NCBI GenBank assembly: GCA_964530165.1
Contig: CAZGYE010000303.1
Location: 1-7,025, forward strand
DNA from: CAZGYE01 sp964530165
Lineage (GTDB): Bacteria > Planctomycetota > Planctomycetia > Planctomycetales > Planctomycetaceae
DNA length: 7,025 nucleotides
Direction of reading: 5' to 3'
Shown here in pieces: positions 1-6,130 of this stretch. The first letter of the stretch is position 1, and each line of letters opens with the position of its first letter. The position numbers and the translations under genes were made by a program. Under the pieces are notes generated by a model. The model searched no databases and was not told the origin of the DNA. It was given only the letters and a program-made list of their open reading frames with translations.

Positions 1-1239
1 CGGGGTGCCGGGGGGGCCGTGCACCCTGTGGAGTCGTCACTGCTCGAAGGCACGCGGGTCCTGGTGGTCGACGACACTGCCACCAACCGCCGCATCCTGG
101 ACGAGTCGCTCGACAGTTGGACGCTGGAGCCGAAAACGGTTGCCGGTGCGGAAGAGGCGCTCGTGCAGTTACGGCACGCGTGGCGGTCTGGTGAACCGTT
201 CCCGTTGGTCCTCACGGACGTCAACATGCCGGGCGTCGATGGATTCAGCCTGGCCGAGCGGATCAAGCAGGACGAAGACCTCTCCAGCACGATCATCATG
301 ATGCTGACCTCCGGTGATCGGCCCGGCGACATCGCCCGCTGCGAGGAACTGGGAGTTGCGTCGTACCTGATGAAGCCGATTAAGCAGTCGGAGCTCTTCG
401 ATGCCGTTCTGTTGGCGCTGGGTGTCACCGAGGCGGAGAACGGGGCTGTGGAGACTGTTCGATCGGATGCAGCCCCCCAGGTGGGTCCACTGTGCGTTCT
501 CTTGGCTGAAGATAGCCTGCCCAATCAAAAGCTGGCCGTCGGACTGCTTGAGAAGCGGGGACACACAGTCACCGTGGCGAACAACGGCCGGGAAGCGGTT
601 GCGGCGGCGGCATCCGGGCGGTTCGATCTGGTGTTGATGGACGTTCAGATGCCCGAGATGGATGGGCTGGAGGCGACCGCCGTCATACGCAGCCGGGAGA
701 GGCAGACGGGCAGACACACGCCGATTGTCGCCATGACCGCCCACGCGCTCAGGGGAGACCGCGAGCAATGCCTGGCGGCGGGAATGGACGAGTACGTTGC
801 CAAACCCGTTCGATCCAAGCAATTGTACGAAGCCATCGAACGGGTCCTCGCCGATGCGGGTGAAATCCGAAGGCCGGCAGAGACTCCGTCGGAGAAAACC
901 GGGGACGTGAACTGGCAGTTGGCCTTGCAGAGTGCCCTGGGAGACCGCAAACTCTTGAAGGAGGTTGCGGAGGCCTTTCTCGAAGAATGTCCCGGCCTGC
1001 TGCATCAACTCCAAGAGGCGATTCGCAATGCCGATGCGGCAACCGTACGAAGATTGGGCCACACGATTAAAGGGGCCCTGCGTACGTTCGGGGCGGAGAC
1101 GGCACTGGACCTCGCCGGCCGAATCGAGGAAATGGGGCGCAGCGGCAAGCTGGACGACGCCTTCGCCGTATTCGACATCTTGAAGCAGAAGTTACAGGCA
1201 ATCGGGCAAGAGTTGGAAGCCTTTCGATTGACGGACTAG
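1..1239 (+). CDS. Hybrid sensor histidine kinase, C-terminal part (REC-REC-HPt), 5' end outside window
   Basis: This is the output half of a multi-step phosphorelay kinase acting at the membrane or in the cytoplasm. Numbering from an internal GTG at 19, receiver 1 covers about residues 13-135 (DD at 18-19, phospho-acceptor D67 in TDVNMPG, T97, K119 in MKP). Receiver 2 covers about 158-278 (ED at 164-165, D208 in MDVQMPEMDG, T240, K262 in AKP). An HPt domain covers about 300-400, with H348 in GHTIKGALR as the phosphate-accepting histidine. All key residues of the three domains are present. The frame is open from base 1 to the GTG, and the LEGTRVLVVDD junction is typical of the linker after a kinase ATPase domain. 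The GTG is therefore unlikely to be the true start; the sensor, HisKA and HATPase parts should lie upstream. The gene ends with TAG 9 bp before the next gene, in the same operon. A stand-alone REC-REC-HPt protein is a less likely alternative. Confidence 0.9.
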   Translation, partial: RGAGGAVHPVESSLLEGTRVLVVDDTATNRRILDESLDSWTLEPKTVAGAEEALVQLRHAWRSGEPFPLVLTDVNMPGVDGFSLAERIKQDEDLSSTIIMMLTSGDRPGDIARCEELGVASYLMKPIKQSELFDAVLLALGVTEAENGAVETVRSDAAPQVGPLCVLLAEDSLPNQKLAVGLLEKRGHTVTVANNGREAVAAAASGRFDLVLMDVQMPEMDGLEATAVIRSRERQTGRHTPIVAMTAHALRGDREQCLAAGMDEYVAKPVRSKQLYEAIERVLADAGEIRRPAETPSEKTGDVNWQLALQSALGDRKLLKEVAEAFLEECPGLLHQLQEAIRNADAATVRRLGHTIKGALRTFGAETALDLAGRIEEMGRSGKLDDAFAVFDILKQKLQAIGQELEAFRLTD

Positions 1240-1242
1240 GAG
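1238..1242 (+). promoter_or_regulatory. Ribosome binding site (AGGAG) of the regulator-ATPase gene
   Basis: AGGAG overlaps the TAG stop of the kinase gene and is followed by a 6-nt spacer to ATG 1249. It fixes the start of the downstream gene and suggests the two are translated from one message. It is the clearest Shine-Dalgarno site in the window; the minus-strand genes show none as clear. Confidence 0.7.
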
Positions 1243-1248
1243 ACTGTC

Positions 1249-2169
1249 ATGCCAACGATACTGGTCGTTGACGATTCCGCTACGGACCGTCGATTGGCAG
1301 GCGGCCTGTTGGAGAAGCATGATGACTTAAACGTGGTTTACGCCGCCGACGGCAGCGAAGCGCTCTTTCAGGTGGAACTGCACATTCCCGATCTCGTCCT
1401 CACCGATCTGCAGATGCCGAAAATGAACGGCCTGGAACTCGTTCAAGCCATGAAGGACGAGTATCCGCTGATTCCGGTCATCATCATTACCGCTCAGGGA
1501 AGTGAAGAAATCGCCGTCGAGGCGCTCCAACAAGGAGCAGCCAGCTACGTGACTAAGAATACAATGAGCCAAGACCTGGTCGAGACCGTGGAATATGTTC
1601 TGGCTGCTTCCGGCGCAGAGCGAAGTCAGGCGCGGTTGATGCGCAGGATGGTTAAAAGCGAAAATTCCTTCGTTCTGGAGAACGACTTGTCGCTAGTTTT
1701 TTCTCTGGTCGGCTATCTCCGCCAGACGGTACGCTGCGTGAGATACTGTAGCGAAACAGATCATCTGCGCATCGGGATCGCGCTGGAGGAGGCATTGTTG
1801 AACGCCTATTACCACGGCAATCTTGAAATCGGATCGGAGTTGCGCTCCGCAGACCACAAACGTTACTACGAGCTTGCCCGAACGCGCAGCCAGGAGTTGC
1901 CCTATCGTGATCGACGAATTCACGTTCAGGCGAAGTTGTCTCAGACCGAAGCGGTCTACGTCATTCGGGACGAAGGCCGCGGTTTCGACCTGTCTCTCCT
2001 CCCAGACCCAACCGATCCGGCCAATCTAGATTCCCCGAGCGGCCGAGGGCTGCTCCTCATGCGAACGTTCATGGAAGAGGTTATCTTCAACGACGTCGGC
2101 AACGAAGTTACGCTCGTCAAGCGACGAACATCTGAAACCGTGGGACGGATTTGCAGCGAGACGTCATAA
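1249..2169 (+). CDS. Response regulator fused to an RsbW/SpoIIAB-like ATP-binding domain
   Basis: This 306-residue protein joins a receiver domain to an anti-sigma-kinase-type GHKL ATPase domain. The receiver (about 1-120) has DD at 8-9, phospho-acceptor D53 in TDLQMPKMNG, T81 and K103 (followed by Asn rather than the usual Pro). The ATPase domain (about 140-292) has an N box EEALLNAYYHG with N185 and H189. It also has a G1 box DEGRGFD (D241, G243, G245) and a G2 motif SGRGLLLMR (G265, G267). About 30 charged residues (197-225, containing RYYELARTR) sit between the N and G1 boxes, a longer segment than in SpoIIAB. No HisKA dimerisation/phospho-His region is visible, so it is probably not a histidine kinase. 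The likely role, by inference, is a phosphorylation-gated anti-sigma or serine-kinase partner of the adjoining STAS protein, with the upstream HPt as phosphate donor. Start ATG 1249 is supported by AGGAG six bases before it. Confidence 0.88.
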   Translation: MPTILVVDDSATDRRLAGGLLEKHDDLNVVYAADGSEALFQVELHIPDLVLTDLQMPKMNGLELVQAMKDEYPLIPVIIITAQGSEEIAVEALQQGAASYVTKNTMSQDLVETVEYVLAASGAERSQARLMRRMVKSENSFVLENDLSLVFSLVGYLRQTVRCVRYCSETDHLRIGIALEEALLNAYYHGNLEIGSELRSADHKRYYELARTRSQELPYRDRRIHVQAKLSQTEAVYVIRDEGRGFDLSLLPDPTDPANLDSPSGRGLLLMRTFMEEVIFNDVGNEVTLVKRRTSETVGRICSETS

Positions 2170-2531
2170 TGGCCGCACAAAAATTCTTCACTACCGAGCA
2201 CGACGCAGAAACGTTGATCATCGCGATCCACGAGGGCGTCGGCAGTCTGGCCGATGTCGAGGTCGTGACGCAGTTCGACGACCTCATCGACGACGTGAGC
2301 AAGTTGGCAATCAGGAGCGTCATCGTCGATTTCGGCGAGGTTTCCTATTTTGGATCGACCATGCTGGAAGCCTTGCTGCGGCTCTGGAACAAACTTCAAG
2401 CAATCGCAGGCAAATTGGCCCTTTGTTGCGTCTCCGACGTGGGAACGGAGATACTGCACGTCGCGAAATTCGACACATTGTGGCCAATCTACAGTTCCCG
2501 AGCCGAGGCGTTGGAGGCGGTGCAGACGTGA
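2169..2531 (+). CDS. STAS-domain protein, anti-anti-sigma factor-like
   Basis: This is a 120-residue single-domain protein, the usual size for SpoIIAA/RsbV-type antagonists. Its central segment, VIVDFGEVSYFGSTMLEALL (51-70), matches the STAS pattern of a beta strand followed by the phospho-Ser loop and a helix. S63 aligns with the regulatory serine of SpoIIAA, but the aspartate normally before it is Gly62, and the next serine is Thr64. In the known families the unphosphorylated STAS protein binds the anti-sigma kinase and frees the sigma factor, and the kinase phosphorylates the serine to reset the switch. The neighbouring regulator-ATPase is the obvious partner (inferred). ATG 2169 shares its A with the TAA stop of the upstream gene (TAATG), indicating translational coupling. 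A TTG at 2151 would add six residues but is less likely. Its last 43 bp overlap the 3' end of the opposite-strand glycosyltransferase gene. Confidence 0.85.
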   Translation: MAAQKFFTTEHDAETLIIAIHEGVGSLADVEVVTQFDDLIDDVSKLAIRSVIVDFGEVSYFGSTMLEALLRLWNKLQAIAGKLALCCVSDVGTEILHVAKFDTLWPIYSSRAEALEAVQT

Positions 2532-3949
2532 GTTTGGCCCTGAAGTGATCGGCATCCTTGAGTAGAGCGTTTTGCAAGCCTCTCTGCAGACATGCTGCGA
2601 GACCGGCAGCCGATGGCAACAGCCAGCAACGATCCAATGCACCAGGTGTGAACATGGTAGCTGTCCAGCAGCCACGACATCTGCCGTCCCACGAACGCCC
2701 GGTTCAGCCCCAAGATGCAAACGACGTAGACGGCCAGCACAATCTTCATCCAGCGCCCAATGCCGCCGCGAGCAGACGATGTTCTCGTAATCAGATAGAA
2801 GACCGGAATCACGCCGACGCAATGCTGGCCCCAGGTGATCGGCGAGTAGAGCAGAATCATCAGAGAAATCGCCGCGCACTCCCAGATGATTGTCAACTCG
2901 TCGCGGCGGCGGACTGAGTGGCGAAAGTTCCAGGCGACCGCCCCCAGCAGCGCGAGCAGCAAGACTTTGACGACCAGGCCGGCCGTTCGCGGCGGGAGAT
3001 TGAAAAAATCAACGTACAGCGGATCCTCGAGCCGCCCAATGTGACCCTCCGGCAGATGCATCAGAAACCGTGCCAATGAGGGCCGCAGCGAAATGTTCTG
3101 AAGCGCTTCCGGACCGAGCACGCCCCGCGAAGGATCGGTTTCGCCAACACACTTCCAGGCATTGGTGAGCCAGAAATCGACGGCCCGTGTATATTCGGCC
3201 GGTCCCATCCAAAGTAGGGGAGACAGCGAAAAAACGGCCGCCGCCGCCGTCGTCAACGCGGCCATCTTCCATTGCCGTTTCCAGACGAAATAAGCCAGAA
3301 ACAGCGCCGGGGTGCATTTCAGCGCCATGGCCAGGCCCAGGCTGACTCCGCCGAGCAGCTCGCGTCGCTGGACCCACAGAAAGACACCCACCCAAGACAG
3401 CGCGACCAGAGCCAGGTTGACTCCACATTCCATCATGTCGCGGATGATGAAACGGCTCGACAGCCCAAGCGTCAGGGCCGTCACCCAAAACAAGGCTTTT
3501 CCTTCAAGGGGCAGGTGATCGCGGGTCAAGCGGTGCAATATCCAGATCAACGTCACCATCGAGCCGATGAACAACGGATACACCAACACCTGGGCCGCGT
3601 GCATCGGCATCAGAGTCAGCGGCGCATGAACCAACGCCCAGAAGGGAAGATAAGGGTGAAAGTACCCTCCCTTGTACAGAAATTCGCCCTCGGCCAGTCG
3701 GCGTCCGAATTCCCAGTGCGAGGGAAAGTCGCCACGAGGAACAATGGCGATCCGTATCCACTGAATCCAGACAATTGCCACAGCGACGGCAATGACCACA
3801 TGCCGAAAGAATGACGAATGTCCAAGTACCCAATGACGAAAGAATGACAAATGTCGAAATGACGAAGGGGCCGGTTGGCAGTTCCCGTCAGTGATTTCGG
3901 CATTCGGATTTCGGCATTCTTTGGTCATTGGGCATTCGGATTTCGTCAT
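2489..3949 (-). CDS. GT87/DUF2029-type polyprenol-phosphate-sugar-dependent membrane glycosyltransferase
   Basis: This is a polytopic membrane protein of up to 486 residues with roughly ten hydrophobic segments from residue 51 to about 448. Family-like features are PRGDF in the first extracytoplasmic loop (D74, candidate catalytic acid), GVNLALVAL (176-184), GVSLGLAMALKCTPALFLAY (201-220) and NISLRPSLARFL (285-296). GT87 enzymes transfer mannose or other sugars from polyprenyl-phosphate donors outside the membrane; acceptor and sugar cannot be told here. The start is doubtful. ATG 3949 overlaps the pgsA stop as ATGA, but the first 50 codons run through a large inverted repeat and give a low-complexity peptide rich in FRH/SSFFRH. 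The first transmembrane segment begins at residue 51, where an in-frame GTG lies (base 3799), and that is a plausible true start without a visible ribosome binding site. After the last membrane segment there is a 38-residue polar tail (bases 2489-2605) of unfamiliar composition, overlapping the STAS gene. It is last in the minus-strand run. Confidence 0.8.
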   Translation of the reverse strand: MTKSECPMTKECRNPNAEITDGNCQPAPSSFRHLSFFRHWVLGHSSFFRHVVIAVAVAIVWIQWIRIAIVPRGDFPSHWEFGRRLAEGEFLYKGGYFHPYLPFWALVHAPLTLMPMHAAQVLVYPLFIGSMVTLIWILHRLTRDHLPLEGKALFWVTALTLGLSSRFIIRDMMECGVNLALVALSWVGVFLWVQRRELLGGVSLGLAMALKCTPALFLAYFVWKRQWKMAALTTAAAAVFSLSPLLWMGPAEYTRAVDFWLTNAWKCVGETDPSRGVLGPEALQNISLRPSLARFLMHLPEGHIGRLEDPLYVDFFNLPPRTAGLVVKVLLLALLGAVAWNFRHSVRRRDELTIIWECAAISLMILLYSPITWGQHCVGVIPVFYLITRTSSARGGIGRWMKIVLAVYVVCILGLNRAFVGRQMSWLLDSYHVHTWCIGSLLAVAIGCRSRSMSAERLAKRSTQGCRSLQGQTHVCTASNASAREL

Positions 3950-3952
3950 TCT
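3808..3952. repeat. Imperfect long inverted repeat (AATGACGAA family) at the pgsA/glycosyltransferase junction
   Basis: The left arm is about 3808-3866 and the right arm about 3893-3952, separated by about 26 bases. The outer 11 bases (AGAATGACGAA, 3808-3818) are the exact reverse complement of 3942-3952. An 18-base block (3829-3846) matches the reverse complement of 3915-3932 at 17 of 18 positions. The rest pairs with substitutions and one indel. Within the left arm AATGACGAA recurs as a direct repeat at 3810, 3832 and 3858. On the minus-strand transcript this could fold into a long stem-loop. It covers the pgsA stop codon and the annotated start of the glycosyltransferase. No terminal direct duplication or transposase was seen. 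Similar tracts at planctomycete gene borders are something I recall rather than can verify here. Confidence 0.8.
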
Positions 3953-4623
3953 CGACCGTCCGGCTCGGCTTGCAGCATCCTCAGCGCCCGCTTAACGTAG
4001 GCGATGCCGCTGTAAATAGTGACCACGACCGCCGTCCACAGCAGAATGTCCCGCAGCACGTTGAAATTTGGAAACCACTCCCGCACGTCGGGACTGAGTG
4101 AGAGCAAACTGGCACTCACCGCGACGCATTGCATGATCATTTTGGTCTTGCCGATCCAATTGGCAGAGAAGTCGTGTCCTTGCTGTTCCAGGAATCCCCG
4201 CAGGCTGGTGACGAACATCTCCCGGCCGATCACAATAATGACCATCCAAGCGTTGACGCCCGACCATGCTTCGATGCCCGATGCGAGGTCGACTTTCTTC
4301 TCCAGCAAAAAGACGAACGACCCGCAGATGATGATTTTGTCGACGAACGGATCGAGGATGCGTCCCAACGCGGTGACCATCCCGTAACGTCGCGCGATAG
4401 AACCGTCCAACGCATCCGTCGAGGCCGCGACCACGAACAGCACGGCCGCAGTCATCCAGAACCCCTTGACCCAGATGAGGACAAACAACACGAACGCCAA
4501 CAGCAGCCGGCTGACGGTGATGAGATTCGGGAGATTCAAAGCGTCGCGGTTGAGCACAGCAGCCCGGCGAGTCTTCGGCGGCTGCTTCTGGCTGGTGTTT
4601 GATTCTTCTTGGGTGGTGGCCAT
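3946..4623 (-). CDS. pgsA: CDP-diacylglycerol--glycerol-3-phosphate 3-phosphatidyltransferase (phosphatidylglycerophosphate synthase)
   Basis: This is an integral membrane enzyme making phosphatidylglycerophosphate from CDP-diacylglycerol and glycerol-3-phosphate, the committed step to phosphatidylglycerol. From ATG 4623 it is 225 residues, close to the family norm with a short polar N-terminal extension (1-26). The CDP-alcohol phosphotransferase motif is complete: D70, D73-G74, A77-R78, G87, D91 and D95 in DALDGSIARR...GRILDPFVD. The PgsA-typical block LPNLITVSRLLLA (31-43) and GREMFVTSLRGF (134-145) separate it from phosphatidylserine synthases and cardiolipin-type relatives. About six hydrophobic segments follow the family pattern. 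An in-frame GTG at 4635 would add four residues (MTTT); neither start has a clear ribosome binding site. The stop TGA lies inside the 3808-3952 inverted repeat and overlaps the next ORF's ATG by 4 bases (ATGA). It is read in the same direction as rimO upstream. Confidence 0.93.
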   Translation of the reverse strand: MATTQEESNTSQKQPPKTRRAAVLNRDALNLPNLITVSRLLLAFVLFVLIWVKGFWMTAAVLFVVAASTDALDGSIARRYGMVTALGRILDPFVDKIIICGSFVFLLEKKVDLASGIEAWSGVNAWMVIIVIGREMFVTSLRGFLEQQGHDFSANWIGKTKMIMQCVAVSASLLSLSPDVREWFPNFNVLRDILLWTAVVVTIYSGIAYVKRALRMLQAEPDGRE

Positions 4624-4637
4624 AGTGGTGGTCACAA

Positions 4638-4716
4638 AGAGTCGAGAGTTGAGAGTCGAGAGTTGAGAGAAAAAAGTCGGAATCTCCTTCTCGACTCTGA
4701 ACTCTCAACTCTCAAC
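4638..4716. repeat. GAGAGTTGAGAG-type imperfect inverted repeat between rimO and pgsA
   Basis: The left arm 4648-4669 and right arm 4695-4716 are 22 bases each and pair at 20 positions, around a 25-base centre. A second possible pairing joins AGAGTCGAGA (4638-4647) to TCTCGACTCT (4689-4698). The arms are built of 5-7-base purine units (GAGAGTT, GAGAGTC) in tandem, and CT-rich on the other strand. The element occupies the whole rimO-pgsA gap apart from a few bases, and runs 12 bases into the 3' end of rimO, supplying its stop TGA at 4705-4707. It could form a stem-loop in the shared message. A classical terminator is less likely because no T-run follows the stem in the minus-strand reading. 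Confidence 0.8.
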
Positions 4717-6078
4717 AGAGTCCTCGTCGGTGCTCAACCGCCCGACGAGGTCGTAATCGTCCCGTCCCACGATTTCAACCGGGGCCAAATCGCCGACGTC
4801 AATCCCCTTTCCGGTCACGTAGACATTCCCATCAATCTCCGGTGCATCGGCATAGGTGCGTCCGAGCCAATGGTCATCTCCGAGGTGCTCATCGATGAGG
4901 ACGTCCAGCTCGTAACCGACCAGCGAATCGCCGAAGCGGAATGCAATCTCTTGCCCGACGGCCATCAACTCGTCCCGGCGAGCCTGTTTGATCTCTTCCG
5001 GAAGTTGGCCGTCGAGTTTGACGGCCGCCGTTCCCAGCTCCAGCGAGTAGGTGAACACACCCATTCGCTCGAATTCGGCATCCACGACAAAATCTTTCAG
5101 TTCTGCGAACTGCTCGTCCGTCTCTCCCGGAAAACCGGTGAGGAACGTCGTTCGCAGCACGAGATTCGGAATCGACGCACGCAGCTTCTCGATCAGCTCG
5201 ACGGTAGCAGCGCGGTTGACGCAGCGCTGCATCCGTCTGAGCACCAGGTCGTTGACGTGTTGCAGCGGCAAATCGAGGTACGGGATGATTTTGCGGGAGC
5301 CGGCAATGGCCCCAATCAGCTCGTCGGTGAAGTGGATCGGGTAGAGGTACATCAGCCGTATCCAGTCGATGCCGTCGATCTGTTCCAACTCTCGCAGCAA
5401 CGGCGCCAGCCGGACTTCCCCGTAAAGGTCCATTCCGTAGTAGGTGGTGTCTTGTGCGACAAGAATCAGCTCGCGGACGCCGTCACCGACCAGTTCCTGC
5501 GCTTCCGCCATGACCATTTCGACCGGTTTGCTGACGTGCTTGCCGCGCATTTGCGGAATCGCGCAGAAGGTGCAGGTTCGGCTGCAACCCTCCGAGATTT
5601 TCAGATAGGCGAAATGTCGGGGCGTGATCCGCAGCCGCGCGCGATCGTCGAGCGCGGTGATCGGAGCGGGACGAAACAGCGCGCGCTGTTCCCGCACTCC
5701 GCCGATCAAGTGATCGGCCACCCGGTTGATCTCATCCCGTCCGAAAACGCCGACGACGTGATCGACGTCCGGCATTTCATCCAGCAGGCTGCCGCGGAGG
5801 CGTTCCGGCAGACAACCGGCGACGATCACGCCTTTCGTCCCGCCGCGGCGCTTCAGGTCGAGCAGCTCGTTGATCACGCTCTTCGACTCCTGCCGCGAGT
5901 CCTCGATGAACCCGCACGTGTTGACAATGACGAAGTCCGCCCCCTCCGGCTCCGAGACGAGCGTGTAGCCGTTCAGCGCCAGGGTCCCGAGCATCTTCTC
6001 GCTGTCGACAAGGTTCTTCGGGCAGCCCAGACTCACGAACGCGTACGTGCCCTTACAGAATGCTTCAGTCGTCGTCAC
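4705..6078 (-). CDS. rimO: Ribosomal protein S12 (aspartate-C3) methylthiotransferase RimO
   Basis: This is a radical-SAM methylthiotransferase that adds a methylthio group to an aspartate of ribosomal protein S12 in the cytoplasm. It is 457 residues, a normal RimO length. The N-terminal UPF0004 domain binds one iron-sulfur cluster through C19 (SLGCPKN), C55 (NTCGFI) and C89 (AGCLPER). The radical-SAM cluster motif is C165-x3-C169-x2-C172 (EGCSRTCTFCAIP). YLKISEGC, the QMRGKHVSK segment (instead of the MiaB-type RGRERSR), DLPLQH (269-274) and FLTGFPGE (312-319) fit RimO rather than MiaB. A TRAM domain closes the protein (about 384-448). The start is GTG 6078 (MTTTEAF), with a GGGG run just upstream as the only ribosome-site hint. 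The last four residues before the stop (SVES) are encoded by the GAGAGTT-type inverted repeat. The gap to the protease gene upstream is 52 bp and to pgsA downstream about 81 bp; all are on the same strand. Confidence 0.96.
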   Translation of the reverse strand: MTTTEAFCKGTYAFVSLGCPKNLVDSEKMLGTLALNGYTLVSEPEGADFVIVNTCGFIEDSRQESKSVINELLDLKRRGGTKGVIVAGCLPERLRGSLLDEMPDVDHVVGVFGRDEINRVADHLIGGVREQRALFRPAPITALDDRARLRITPRHFAYLKISEGCSRTCTFCAIPQMRGKHVSKPVEMVMAEAQELVGDGVRELILVAQDTTYYGMDLYGEVRLAPLLRELEQIDGIDWIRLMYLYPIHFTDELIGAIAGSRKIIPYLDLPLQHVNDLVLRRMQRCVNRAATVELIEKLRASIPNLVLRTTFLTGFPGETDEQFAELKDFVVDAEFERMGVFTYSLELGTAAVKLDGQLPEEIKQARRDELMAVGQEIAFRFGDSLVGYELDVLIDEHLGDDHWLGRTYADAPEIDGNVYVTGKGIDVGDLAPVEIVGRDDYDLVGRLSTDEDSVES

Positions 6079-6130
6079 GCCCCAATTCTAGTCGTTAGGC
6101 GCGAGGCTGAATAGAGCGACCGGGACCCGA

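Noticed and set aside
169..1062. Open frame of 297 codons on the - strand
   Set aside because: It is antisense to the REC-REC-HPt gene, has arginine/histidine-rich shadow composition, and shows no domain.
2151..2168. TTG at 2151 as start of the STAS protein
   Set aside because: The ATG at 2169 overlaps the preceding stop as TAATG and gives the normal STAS length. The extra six codons lie within the end of the upstream gene and have no clear ribosome binding site.
1956..2879. Open frame of 307 codons on the - strand spanning the STAS gene and neighbours
   Set aside because: It runs across three real gene ends in a different frame and has no motif. The frames of the regulator-ATPase, the STAS gene and the glycosyltransferase all show clear protein families.
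3272..3814. Open frame of 180 codons on the + strand, Gln/Arg-rich
   Set aside because: It is antisense to membrane-spanning codons of the glycosyltransferase. The Q/R richness is the usual mirror of leucine- and alanine-rich segments.
3808..3952. Inverted repeat read as a CRISPR fragment or MITE/insertion sequence
   Set aside because: The repeats are inverted and diverged, without evenly spaced unique spacers or cas genes. I see no flanking target duplication and no transposase frame.
4648..4716. GAGAGTT hairpin as an intrinsic terminator after rimO
   Set aside because: Reading the minus strand, the stem is followed by a CT-mixed sequence and then the pgsA start, not a T-run; the A-run at 4670-4675 lies inside the loop. 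Termination before pgsA would also split a co-directional set.
4609..6114. Open frame of 501 codons on the + strand
   Set aside because: It lies wholly antisense to rimO, whose clusters, catalytic motifs and TRAM domain are unmistakable. The predicted product is charged and without recognisable motifs, as expected for a shadow frame in high-GC DNA.
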